A DNA stretch of 64,000 nt from the NCBI GenBank assembly GCA_020633675.1, contig JACKDE010000003.1, forward strand, positions 682,001 through 746,000. Direction: 5' to 3'. This DNA comes from Deferribacteres bacterium (GTDB lineage: Bacteria > Zhuqueibacterota > Zhuqueibacteria > Zhuqueibacterales > Geothermadaptataceae). Within the stretch, counting starts at the first letter, position 1. Each line of letters begins with the position of its first letter. The position numbers were made by a program, and so were the translations under genes. Of the stretch, positions 46,573-55,197 are shown one piece after another. A model generated the notes under the pieces. The model was not told where the DNA came from, made no database searches, and saw only the letters and a list, made by a program, of their open reading frames with translations.

Positions 46573-47418
46573 TTATCTATTCGTATCGGGTGACTTATGA
46601 TCATCTCTCTGGTGAAGCACTGATCGTTTTAATATTTCAGAATAGCGCTTTGCCACATCAGATTTGCTGAAGATGGAATAAATAGAATAAAGCCGCGCAA
46701 GTGGTACAAGGATACCATAGCAGAGCAGGAAAAAATAGATGAACGTGTAGCCACCGAGCAAATCGACAGGGAAGAATATGTCTGCTATGAGCAATATTGT
46801 AATCACGTTCATCGATTCCGGATAGCGAAAAAGCACACGAAACCACGAAGGCTTGGATGTCGCGAGATGTGTTGTTGTGGTTATGGTATCTTTTTGTAAC
46901 GAATCGAAGTTGTAGCTTGGATTTTCAGCTTTCATAAAAAGAGTATTGACAGTCTGAAACATAGCGGAAATATCGAAACGAAGCGAAAAGAGAGCAGTAG
47001 TGAAACCCAACAGTAGTACTTCAAAATGTGCAGTTCGCAAATATTCTCCAAGGGCCAGCCCCATGTACATAAAAGGAATCACAATCTCATGACCGATAAG
47101 ATCAAGGAAAACGCCATTCACGCTTGCCTGTTTTCGGTAGCGTGCGACTTCCCCATCGCAGCAATCCAATACATAGCCGAATTGGAGCAGAAAGATTCCG
47201 AGAAGATTAGTAAGATACTCCGGCGATATCAGCAAGATTGCACCGGCAGCGCCAACAATTGTTTGCAAGATAGTCACTGCATTTGCGCTAAGCGGTGTAT
47301 GGAGAAGCAGCCAGGTAAAATAGATCGAGATTCGCCTCACGACTTTATCATGCGCTGGAGCAAAATGGGCCACTGAAGATTTCGAAATCTTCTCTCTTAA
47401 CTCACGAATCGATTCCAT
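46573..47418 (-). CDS. CDP-alcohol phosphatidyltransferase-family membrane enzyme
   Basis: 281 residues with about six membrane helices. The family motif D-x2-D-G-x2-A-R-x8-G-x3-D-x3-D appears as DCCDGEVARYRKQASVNGVFLDLIGH, so the last acidic residue is His. In studied members these aspartates bind metal and activate the acceptor, so the change is notable, although a His at this place recurs in some family branches. The enzyme would transfer a phosphoalcohol from a CDP-alcohol to an acceptor in the membrane. It overlaps the methyltransferase gene by 17 bases and ends a four-gene coupled cluster. Confidence 0.86.
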   Translation of the reverse strand: MESIRELREKISKSSVAHFAPAHDKVVRRISIYFTWLLLHTPLSANAVTILQTIVGAAGAILLISPEYLTNLLGIFLLQFGYVLDCCDGEVARYRKQASVNGVFLDLIGHEIVIPFMYMGLALGEYLRTAHFEVLLLGFTTALFSLRFDISAMFQTVNTLFMKAENPSYNFDSLQKDTITTTTHLATSKPSWFRVLFRYPESMNVITILLIADIFFPVDLLGGYTFIYFFLLCYGILVPLARLYSIYSIFSKSDVAKRYSEILKRSVLHQRDDHKSPDTNR

Positions 47419-48208
47419 AAATAAACAGCATAGATTTGATTTTCCAGAAACGGTTCATTATCGGACGATATAACCATTTATTTTTTAGGAGGACGGGATC
47501 AAGGCCATATTGCACTATAAGCGCGGTTTTCAGGAGCCTGCGAACCATTTTGTTATTCTTTTGCCTGTCCGGCACGAATTTTCGAAATAAAATCATCGGA
47601 AAATTCGTCGGCGTGAAATCTTCCGCATACAATGTCTTCAAGCCATAGTCGGCAAACATTTGCTTGTACTCGTCCGGTAGTCTGTAAATGGCAGAGTACT
47701 CGGCACCGATTTTCTCATGTATTTCATTTCTGATTTCCTGTCGCTGATGTATAGCCACGGTTTCGCGAGAAATGATTTTTCCACCTGGTTTCAGCAGTTT
47801 CTTTACGCTGCTAACAATTGTTCCAAGAGTTTCATCATCAAAATAGACAAGTACGCCGGAGATAAGTATGATGTCAAATTTGTCATCAGTCTTGAAATCC
47901 GAAACGGAGGCGACTTGAAAATCAATATTGTTCAAACCCAATTCTTCAGCAGTACTTTGAGCGCGCCATACCATGCCTTCCGCAAAATCAACAGCCGTTA
48001 CCCTTTTGCACTTTCGGGCGAACTCGAATGCCCAGCGGCCAGTGCCACAGCCCAAATCGAGCACGTGCATCTCTGGTGAAACGTTGATCACTTTGAAAAG
48101 ATGCTTGCGCTCGGCACGATCCAAATACGCCGCCAATTCAGGCAGCTTCTCAAATGCTGTCGAATATTTTTCGGATTGATTTTCCCAGAATGTGCGAGCT
48201 TGCTCCAT
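47402..48208 (-). CDS. SAM-dependent methyltransferase in headgroup cluster
   Basis: 268 residues. Motif I is HVLDLGCGTGRWAFEF, followed by VTAVDFAEGMV, FDIILISGVLVYF (motif post-I region) and KKLLKPGGKIISRET. The C-terminal ~90 residues are basic and helical (PDRQKNNKMVRRLLKTALIVQYGL), which may dock on membrane. Its ATG shares a base with the stop of the upstream ApgM-like gene (TGATG), and its stop lies within the start of the CDP-alcohol phosphatidyltransferase gene. This arrangement suggests it methylates the product or precursor of that pathway. Substrate unknown. Confidence 0.88.
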   Translation of the reverse strand: MEQARTFWENQSEKYSTAFEKLPELAAYLDRAERKHLFKVINVSPEMHVLDLGCGTGRWAFEFARKCKRVTAVDFAEGMVWRAQSTAEELGLNNIDFQVASVSDFKTDDKFDIILISGVLVYFDDETLGTIVSSVKKLLKPGGKIISRETVAIHQRQEIRNEIHEKIGAEYSAIYRLPDEYKQMFADYGLKTLYAEDFTPTNFPMILFRKFVPDRQKNNKMVRRLLKTALIVQYGLDPVLLKNKWLYRPIMNRFWKIKSMLFIYGIDS

Positions 48209-49428
48209 CAGTCTCCAAATGTCTCTTTATGTAGAAAATCTTGCAGAAAATGATAGCTGCGTCCATAGCGATCACGGCCATCTGCACCCGCTTGATCTTC
48301 GGTCAGTTTTGTAGCGGCATCGGGCTTTACTCCTTTTCCGAAAAGCACAACAGGTACTTGGTGCGACGTGTGGGTACCATCCCGTAGCAATGTGTAGTGA
48401 TCTGGTAGTATCATAAGCCGGTAGTCATCTGGCCAGGCATTTTCACAAAACTTGAACAGTGGTCCGATAATTTTTTCATCGATCAATTCAATCGATTTGA
48501 CTTTTCCTTTCACATCTCGCTTGTGCCCTTCTTCATCCGGCGCATTGATATGCACATACACCAAATCCTGGGATTTCAGATATTTTATGGCAGTCTCAAG
48601 TTTGCCCGCATAATTGGTGTCGATATAGGCATTGGTATTGGGAATATGCTCAGTTCGCATGCCAGCCGCAAGCCCGATGCCTTTGAGAAAATCCATCCCG
48701 CAGACCACTCCACCACTCACTCCGAATTTATCCAGAATATCTGGTAAATCCGGGCGCGATGACGGACTCCAAAGCCAAACCATATCCGCCTGCGTATGAA
48801 ACTTTTTATTGAGTTCGTTGAATTGCTCAATCGATTTTAGCAGAATTTTGCGCAACACCGGAATGAATGCTCGTGCAGCCGGGCTCCTTCCTTGCGGCAA
48901 AATGCCATGAATCTCCTGTCCGATATTCATGTGCGGCTCAAAACAGACGATTTCATCAGCAGGAATATTGGCGTTACGGATGATCAGTAAGTTGCGATAG
49001 CTCATACCCGGAAAGATTTCAATTTCCAGGCCATCTTTCTCAACCTTGAGATGAGTTAGCATCGTCAATGCTTCGCCGTCCGAGATTTGCCTGGCAGTAA
49101 AATCTTTGATACAATCATTTGCCAACGAGATTAAATTGCAGCGAAAAGCAAGATCTCCCTCATCAAGCGTAATGCCCTTTGCCAATGCTTCGAAGGAAGC
49201 CCGACCATGAGGATAGTATTGATAGGGATCATAGCCGAGAATCCCCATATTCGCTACGATGCTGCCAACGGGCAGGTTGGGGAAAATTGTCTGCATGAGA
49301 CCGAGCCTGCCCTTTTGGGCAATTTCGTCAAGATGAGGCGTACGGGCAGCTTCGAGTGGTGTGCGATTTTGCAGTTCAGGGACGGGCAAATCCCCCATCC
49401 CATCGCCAATGATAATGATGTATTTCAT
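48208..49428 (-). CDS. ApgM-like phosphoglycerate mutase / alkaline phosphatase superfamily enzyme
   Basis: 406 residues, the length of archaeal-type cofactor-independent phosphoglycerate mutases. Metal-site features are IIIGDGMGDLPV, the nucleophile region VGSIVANMGILGYDP (Ser kept, usual Asp replaced by Ile), HINAPDEEGHKRD and LPDHYTLLRDGTHTSHQVPVVLFG. ApgM converts 3-phosphoglycerate to 2-phosphoglycerate; sister groups have been proposed as homoserine kinases. In this gene cluster a phosphotransfer on a headgroup precursor seems more likely than glycolysis, but that is inference. Its ATG overlaps the nucleotidyltransferase stop (ATGA). Confidence 0.82.
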   Translation of the reverse strand: MKYIIIIGDGMGDLPVPELQNRTPLEAARTPHLDEIAQKGRLGLMQTIFPNLPVGSIVANMGILGYDPYQYYPHGRASFEALAKGITLDEGDLAFRCNLISLANDCIKDFTARQISDGEALTMLTHLKVEKDGLEIEIFPGMSYRNLLIIRNANIPADEIVCFEPHMNIGQEIHGILPQGRSPAARAFIPVLRKILLKSIEQFNELNKKFHTQADMVWLWSPSSRPDLPDILDKFGVSGGVVCGMDFLKGIGLAAGMRTEHIPNTNAYIDTNYAGKLETAIKYLKSQDLVYVHINAPDEEGHKRDVKGKVKSIELIDEKIIGPLFKFCENAWPDDYRLMILPDHYTLLRDGTHTSHQVPVVLFGKGVKPDAATKLTEDQAGADGRDRYGRSYHFLQDFLHKETFGD

Positions 49429-50159
49429 TGCCTGAACATCCCTTCCGCCACCAGCAGGTCATGCGCGTCATCGATTTCCATCCATTTGCCGCTGGAAATA
49501 TCAAGGATAGAGAGATTGGCTTCATGCAGGTGATCCGCAAGCACCAGGTCGTAATAGACATCGGTTCTGCCAGAAGCAATGTCTTGCTCAAGCCAGCGAA
49601 CGATTTTTCTCCCCAATTGAGCTGTGATCGCCAGAATACCGATCGATTTATACACGTTTTCCAGCCTTGCAGCTTTTTGTTCGCGGATAATTTCAAGCTG
49701 GCGGATCGCACCATCGCCATCTGCGGTCAACATGCAGCCATTCATCCCCTCTTTGAATATATCAGCAAACCAGTAGCTACCTTCACTATTTGCACCTTTA
49801 AGCTGTGGCAATATCGTGGTATCAAAAAACACATCGCCCTCAAGCAACATACACCCTTGCGACAGAACTTGTCTGGCTAACCAAAGGGAATACATATTAT
49901 TGGTTGTCGCAAACCGAGGACTGTAAATCTCAACAATTTCCAAACCAGCATTATATTGATTCGCATGCTCAATGAGCATCTGGTTCTTATAGCCAGTGAC
50001 GATATAGGCACGCTTGCCTCCGACCTCCGCAAAATTGCTGAGCGCATTGGCAAGGATCGACTTGCCACAGACTTCAGTCATCGGCTTCGGCGCGTCTTGG
50101 GTATATGGAGCCAACCGAACACCGCGCCCTGCTGCAAGGATAATAGCATCTTGATACAT
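49425..50159 (-). CDS. LicC-like nucleotidyltransferase (CTP:phospho-alcohol type)
   Basis: 244 residues. The N-terminus has the nucleotide-binding signature AIILAAGRGVRLAPYTQDAPKPM, and the central TTNNMYSLWLARQVL with CMLLEGDVFFD matches phosphocholine/phosphoethanolamine cytidylyltransferase-type enzymes (LicC, PntC). It would activate a phosphorylated small alcohol with CTP. It is the first gene of the tight cluster that ends in the CDP-alcohol phosphatidyltransferase, an arrangement that fits a CDP-alcohol pathway. The substrate might be phosphocholine, phosphoethanolamine, an inositol phosphate or a phosphonate. Confidence 0.87.
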   Translation of the reverse strand: MYQDAIILAAGRGVRLAPYTQDAPKPMTEVCGKSILANALSNFAEVGGKRAYIVTGYKNQMLIEHANQYNAGLEIVEIYSPRFATTNNMYSLWLARQVLSQGCMLLEGDVFFDTTILPQLKGANSEGSYWFADIFKEGMNGCMLTADGDGAIRQLEIIREQKAARLENVYKSIGILAITAQLGRKIVRWLEQDIASGRTDVYYDLVLADHLHEANLSILDISSGKWMEIDDAHDLLVAEGMFRQ

Positions 50160-50410
50160 GTTTTCCGGATCTCATACTCTGCTTTTTAATAATAGAGCAA
50201 AATATACGAAACATGCCAAGTCAATAAAAACCATTTTATGGAAATTTTCTTTGCGTTAGAACATGAAACTGCGCACTGTAGTGGATAGGTATCTTGCAAG
50301 CCAGTTTTTTCTTTGCAATTGCATGGTTTGTTATCTATTTTAACAGCAGCTTGCTGATCAGATTTTGGGCAGGTTCTTACGTCTTTTCAAGCAATCAAGT
50401 GGGGTTGAAA

Positions 50411-53125
50411 ATGAAAAAATTGTCCTTCATTCTTTGCGCAGTTTTATCAACTTGCTTTCTCAAAACTGCTCATTCTCAGATTCTTTGGTACAAATATTCT
50501 GACAATCCTGTCATAGCAACTGACTCGCCTTATGCGTTTGAGCCAGCAGTTCTTTTTAACAACGAATTCAATCTCTATCAGATGTGGTTTACAGAGCATG
50601 CTAATGGAAACTATCACATCAAATATGCTGAATCAAGCGATGGCATTGATTGGCAAATTTTAGCCATACCAGTGTTGAGCCCTGGTGAATTCGGTACCTG
50701 GGATGACCAGCATGTGAGAAATTCGAATGTGTTTTTGTTCAATGAGACATACTATCTTTACTATTCCGGTTCATCTTCAGATTCGCGTTTCCAAATTGGT
50801 GTTGCGACATCGAAGGATGGCCTGAGCTGGACAAAATATGCAAACAATCCTGCACTCCGCTTTGGCGTCGCATCTGAATGGGATAGTGTACAAGCCTATA
50901 ACGCAAAAGTATTTTATGACTTCAGTGCTTCCAACTATAAGATGTTGTATACAGGCAGCGACGGCCTCAAATACCAAATTGGATTAGCAGAATCTATCGA
51001 CGGTTTCAATTGGGTAAAGTATTCAGAAAATCCCGTAATATCTCCTGGCCCAAAGATATCTTGGGATGAATACAGAATCTGGACAAGCAGCAATATTTTT
51101 CAAACTGATACGGGATTTACAATGCTCTATACCGGCGTAAACGAGAGCAATCCAACCAATAGTCCAATAGGAATGGTGTACTCAAACAATGGTTATGATT
51201 GGACAAAATATGAGACAAATCCAATTCTGCTGCCTGGTTCAAGTGGAGAGTGGGACGATGAAGGTTTGGGTAACTCATGCGTTTTACAAGAAGAGCAGAT
51301 CTTTAAGCTTTGGTACTCAGGACACAGTCGCCCAACGAGCGAATGGCGTATTGGTCTTGCACAATCAGTAAATCCCGACTCCATTCATGCAGCGCTTGAA
51401 TTTGATGGCATAGATGATGTGGTGACTGTACCTGATGTTAATGGTTCGCTGGATTTAAACGACTTCACGTTAGAAGCCTGGATTATTCGATACCAAATGG
51501 ATACACAAGATGTGATTATTCATAAAGGAGCATCCGGGGAAGATGAAGCTGTTAACACAAACTATGGACTTTACGTCGCAGCAGACAACAGAGCGCACGT
51601 AGTTTGGGAGTCTCCAGATGGCCACAATTACCATCTCGCCGGAGCCAGCACATTAAAAGTGAATACCTGGTATCACCTGGCTGGTGTCCGCTCCAGTGAA
51701 GAAAATTCGCTACAAATTTATGTGAATGGGCAACTTGAAAGCTATGCAATCCTGCAAACAGATGACAGACCGAACACACAAGATGCTCCTTTGACGTTAG
51801 GGTATAATGGGATCGGATTTCCGGTGGCCGATTTTCATGCTGGTGTAATAGATGAACCCCGAGTGTGGAACGTAGCAAGATCAGAAGCACAAATCAATTC
51901 AACAATCAACCGAACACTGAACGGAGCCGAACCCGGACTGGTAGGCTATTGGCCGCTCGATGCGATTTATGGTCAAGCTGTCATCGATAAGAGCATTTAT
52001 AAAAATGATGGTTTTTTGGGCAATTCAGTTGAGAGCGATCCTGCTGATCCGTTATGGATTTTGTCTGATCAGCCTTTTTTCGAGCCGATTCCAAACGATT
52101 CAAGCAGTATTGCCTTAGCATTCGATGGTATGGATGATGTGGTCACCATTCAAGAAGCCGGCACATCCCTTGATCTCAACGATTTCACAGTTGAAGCATG
52201 GATCAATCGTTCGTCGCAAAACACTTACGATGTGATCGCTGCGAAAGGCGCTTATGGGGAAACGAAAGATGTTAATACAAACTTTGCCATCGACATTAGT
52301 GATGCCAACGTAGCGCGTGTGGTTTGGGAGAATGAAGCATCAGAAAACTACGAGCTTGTTGGGCAGACAACGATTCAAGCAGGAAGGTGGTATCATATTG
52401 CGGGCGTCCGATCTGCCGTAGAAAATCAACTTCTTCTTTATGTCAATGGCAAAATAGACGGCCAAGTTACAACGCTCGGGAAACCCAACACACAAAATGT
52501 TCCTCTCCTGATCGGATTTAACGGAGTCGGATTTCCAGCAGATCATCATTTTTCGGGTCTCATAGACGAAGTGCGTATCTGGCGGATTCCACGCAGCCAA
52601 GAACAACTCCAAATGTATAAAAATACTATTCTAAGTCCGAACTTGCCTGGCCTTGTCGGCTACTGGCGCTTCGATGAAGGCGATGGGCAATATGTATACG
52701 ACCTCACCGATAATGGTAACAATGGCTTGCTGGGTGACTCCCCTTCCCTGGAATTAAGTGATCCGAAATGGCGACATTCCAATGCGCCACTGACAGATTC
52801 GATTGCGGTTGCCGTGCGCTCTGAGCTTTCAGATGGTCAGAATCCATCGGGTTTCGTACTCTACCCCAGTTCGCCCAATCCGTTTAATCCGGAAACCGTC
52901 ATCAGCTACATGCTGCCCGTGGCAAGCGAGGTCGAGTTGACAGTTTTTGACCGATTGGGGAGACAAGTAGCAGTGCTCGTGCAATCCAAACAAAACCCAG
53001 GGGAATATCGCATGCGATGGAATGGCAAAAATGACAACGGAAGCAGTATGCCAAGCGGTATCTATCTGTACCGCTTGCGCGCCGGGGATTTTTTGCAAAC
53101 GCACAAAATGACCCTTGTTCGATAG
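50411..53125 (+). CDS. Secreted propeller + two LamG domains + type IX sorting domain
   Basis: About 904 residues. The ATG at 50411 gives a signal peptide (MKKLSFILCAVLSTCFLKTAHSQ); an in-frame ATG at 50294 would mask it. Residues about 25-340 carry repeated five-bladed-propeller units reminiscent of GH43/GH130 or GH32 folds: YSDNPVIATDSPY, WTKYANNPALRFG, WVKYSENPVISPG and WTKYETNPILLPG. Two LamG-type domains follow, starting LEFDGIDDVVTVPD and LAFDGMDDVVTIQEA, both ending near a VGYW motif. The C-terminus is the sorting domain (SPNPFNPETVISYMLPV ... HKMTLVR). Probably binds or acts on carbohydrate at the cell surface; no catalytic residues are assigned. Confidence 0.87.
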   Translation: MKKLSFILCAVLSTCFLKTAHSQILWYKYSDNPVIATDSPYAFEPAVLFNNEFNLYQMWFTEHANGNYHIKYAESSDGIDWQILAIPVLSPGEFGTWDDQHVRNSNVFLFNETYYLYYSGSSSDSRFQIGVATSKDGLSWTKYANNPALRFGVASEWDSVQAYNAKVFYDFSASNYKMLYTGSDGLKYQIGLAESIDGFNWVKYSENPVISPGPKISWDEYRIWTSSNIFQTDTGFTMLYTGVNESNPTNSPIGMVYSNNGYDWTKYETNPILLPGSSGEWDDEGLGNSCVLQEEQIFKLWYSGHSRPTSEWRIGLAQSVNPDSIHAALEFDGIDDVVTVPDVNGSLDLNDFTLEAWIIRYQMDTQDVIIHKGASGEDEAVNTNYGLYVAADNRAHVVWESPDGHNYHLAGASTLKVNTWYHLAGVRSSEENSLQIYVNGQLESYAILQTDDRPNTQDAPLTLGYNGIGFPVADFHAGVIDEPRVWNVARSEAQINSTINRTLNGAEPGLVGYWPLDAIYGQAVIDKSIYKNDGFLGNSVESDPADPLWILSDQPFFEPIPNDSSSIALAFDGMDDVVTIQEAGTSLDLNDFTVEAWINRSSQNTYDVIAAKGAYGETKDVNTNFAIDISDANVARVVWENEASENYELVGQTTIQAGRWYHIAGVRSAVENQLLLYVNGKIDGQVTTLGKPNTQNVPLLIGFNGVGFPADHHFSGLIDEVRIWRIPRSQEQLQMYKNTILSPNLPGLVGYWRFDEGDGQYVYDLTDNGNNGLLGDSPSLELSDPKWRHSNAPLTDSIAVAVRSELSDGQNPSGFVLYPSSPNPFNPETVISYMLPVASEVELTVFDRLGRQVAVLVQSKQNPGEYRMRWNGKNDNGSSMPSGIYLYRLRAGDFLQTHKMTLVR

Positions 53126-53134
53126 AGACGGCAA

Positions 53135-53152
53135 TCAGCCTGAACAGGCTGA
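53135..53152. repeat. Short perfect palindrome after a sorting-domain gene
   Basis: TCAGCCTG AA CAGGCTGA. It lies 10 bases after the stop at 53125. There is no T run, so it is not a typical terminator, though it may act as an RNA 3' end or protein site. Confidence 0.4.
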
Positions 53153-53373
53153 AATATAGAAAAATAACGGGAATCCTTGTCGCAAAAATTGTCAGTTTTC
53201 GGGAACCAATTTCATTTTTAACCGATTAACCTGATCTGAAAAGGCTGCCGCGCAAAAAGCTGGTGACATGCAATTTACTTGCATTTCGAAATTTATATTA
53301 CGAAATTGCCGCACTTTGTAAAAAACCAGGCTTTGCTTTCAGTTTTTAGGATCAAAATGAAAGGGAGTTCTCC

Positions 53374-55029
53374 ATGAAAAGAAAGCTTACCATTTTTCTC
53401 ATTCCTGTTGCCCTCCTCGCTTTTCTAAGCCAAAATAGTTTCTCGCAGCAATCAACCATCACACGGCAATACACACCGGTTATCTTCAAAGTCGGCCAAT
53501 TGCCATTTGCCGGTCAGGTGATCGACAGCCTGGTGATGTACCGCTACATCAGCACAGACGGCTGGCAGGCGATTCCGTACCAGTTTGATGAATTCAACGC
53601 TGCGAACGGCCGATATGAACCCGAAGATGGGATTGCCGACTCCGATGACGAAATTTTGGTGATGCCGACCGATCTCGGCGAAAAGGCCAGCGGCGAATTC
53701 GCACCGGACGAGGGTGTATTGGAACGCTGGGAAATTGAAGTTTCCGAGCCTGGAAGCCCGGACCAAAAAGGTTGGGTTTACTTTTTCAAAAAAACCGGCA
53801 ATGAGGCAGCAATAGGTAGCTATATGAGCTACTATCCTGATTCTCAGGGTACAGGTGCCGATACCGTACGCACTCCTGGCTACAGCGAAACCCACAATCC
53901 TTTGAATGGCTGGATCGCGGACATTTCCATCCGTCAAAATGATACTTACGGACCAGATTTGGTCGATACGCAAAAGCTGCGAGTTAAGGGGAACGTCCTT
54001 TTCTTATCCTACGAAGCAAACGAGACTGATAATATCTCATTTGACAGTGTGAGAGTACATGTTGGTCCTTTACGCATTTTTCGCAAACTTTTTTTCAAAA
54101 TTATTCCACCAAGTGGACTCGATGCTTTCATCCAGCCAATCCCAGCAGATATCGAGTTTCAATATTTCCCTTTTTCATCCGTTGTTAGTGCAAAAAATGC
54201 CACAATCCCAGATTCTATAGGCAATATCGCCGGCATTAAGCTCATCCGGCAGTCACTCGATCTAAGCGCGGCAGCGGCGGGTATGAAATTTTACAGCGAC
54301 AGCAACACCGATGGCATCGACATCGACGGTGCTAGCGATGCTGGCGTCAACACATCCATTCCGGTCACGCCAGATATCGCATTTCTCACAGCAAACGGTG
54401 ATCCCGGCATGCTGCTCAATATATTTGAAGTGCCAAAGCTCGGTAACTCGCAGCAGCTCTATTATCATGACAATGGTTCAGGGAGCGGTACCACTGCTGA
54501 TGGCACCAAAGATACCGGAGACAAAAGTTCCTACGGCGATTTTGGTATTCAAATCAATGGCGATAAAATCAGCGGACAAGTCAGCCTCGATTTTCTGACC
54601 TATTTTCTCGAAAAGCAGGATGATCCGGTCGCAGCATCAAACCAGATTCGTGATAACAGTTCCACGCCGCTTACTGTCACTGCTGTATACGAGGTCGATA
54701 CGCCTTCTTCTATCGCAGATGGCAGTCAGCTTCCGGGGCAGTTTATCCTGCATGATGCCCATCCGAATCCGTTTTTGCCCAGCAGCGAAGCCATGACCAT
54801 CTCCTTTGAACTCGCCAATCCGGCCAACAATCTCAGCGTGACGATTTACAACCTGCTCGGGCAGGAAGTCGCAAGAATTGCTGAAGGACAGCGTTTTCAG
54901 GCTGGCGCTCATACCTTGCGCTGGAATGGCCGCAATCAATTTGGCACACCGGTACCGGCAGGTGTCTACTTTTACGCACTCGAAGGCCGAACAGGCCGTC
55001 AGGTTAAAAAAGTCCTGATTGTACGGTAA
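53374..55029 (+). CDS. Secreted protein with type IX (FlgD-like) sorting domain
   Basis: 551 residues. AAAGGGAG precedes the ATG at 53374 and a signal peptide ends at FSQQ. The body is beta-rich without a recognised catalytic family; it contains many Asp/Gly-rich loops such as YSDSNTDGIDIDGASDAG, suggestive of calcium binding. The last ~85 residues are a sorting domain beginning HPNPFLPSSEAMTISFEL and ending KVLIVR, a slightly divergent form of the YPNPFNP consensus. It is the second sorting-domain gene in a row and is ended by a strong terminator. Function unknown. Confidence 0.85.
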   Translation: MKRKLTIFLIPVALLAFLSQNSFSQQSTITRQYTPVIFKVGQLPFAGQVIDSLVMYRYISTDGWQAIPYQFDEFNAANGRYEPEDGIADSDDEILVMPTDLGEKASGEFAPDEGVLERWEIEVSEPGSPDQKGWVYFFKKTGNEAAIGSYMSYYPDSQGTGADTVRTPGYSETHNPLNGWIADISIRQNDTYGPDLVDTQKLRVKGNVLFLSYEANETDNISFDSVRVHVGPLRIFRKLFFKIIPPSGLDAFIQPIPADIEFQYFPFSSVVSAKNATIPDSIGNIAGIKLIRQSLDLSAAAAGMKFYSDSNTDGIDIDGASDAGVNTSIPVTPDIAFLTANGDPGMLLNIFEVPKLGNSQQLYYHDNGSGSGTTADGTKDTGDKSSYGDFGIQINGDKISGQVSLDFLTYFLEKQDDPVAASNQIRDNSSTPLTVTAVYEVDTPSSIADGSQLPGQFILHDAHPNPFLPSSEAMTISFELANPANNLSVTIYNLLGQEVARIAEGQRFQAGAHTLRWNGRNQFGTPVPAGVYFYALEGRTGRQVKKVLIVR

Positions 55030-55050
55030 TTCTTTCAAAAGCGAGTATGC

Positions 55051-55082
55051 AAGACCGGTCGCACTGGCCGGTCTTTTTTTTT
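55051..55082 (+). terminator. Rho-independent terminator
   Basis: AAGACCGG pairs with CCGGTCTT across a nine-base loop and is followed by about nine T residues. It lies 22 bases after the stop of the 53374 gene. Confidence 0.92.
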
Positions 55083-55197
55083 GCTTCCCGCCAAGGTCAT
55101 CACGCACATCTGCAATTCGCCTTATTCCATTTGCAATACCTTTTTCTTTTTGCTACACTTTTGGCTCTAAATTTTACACATCAAATCCAAGAGCGAA

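Noticed and set aside
50294..50410. N-terminal extension of the LamG protein starting at 50294
   Set aside because: The signal peptide begins at 50411; the extension is hydrophobic and has no good ribosome-binding site.
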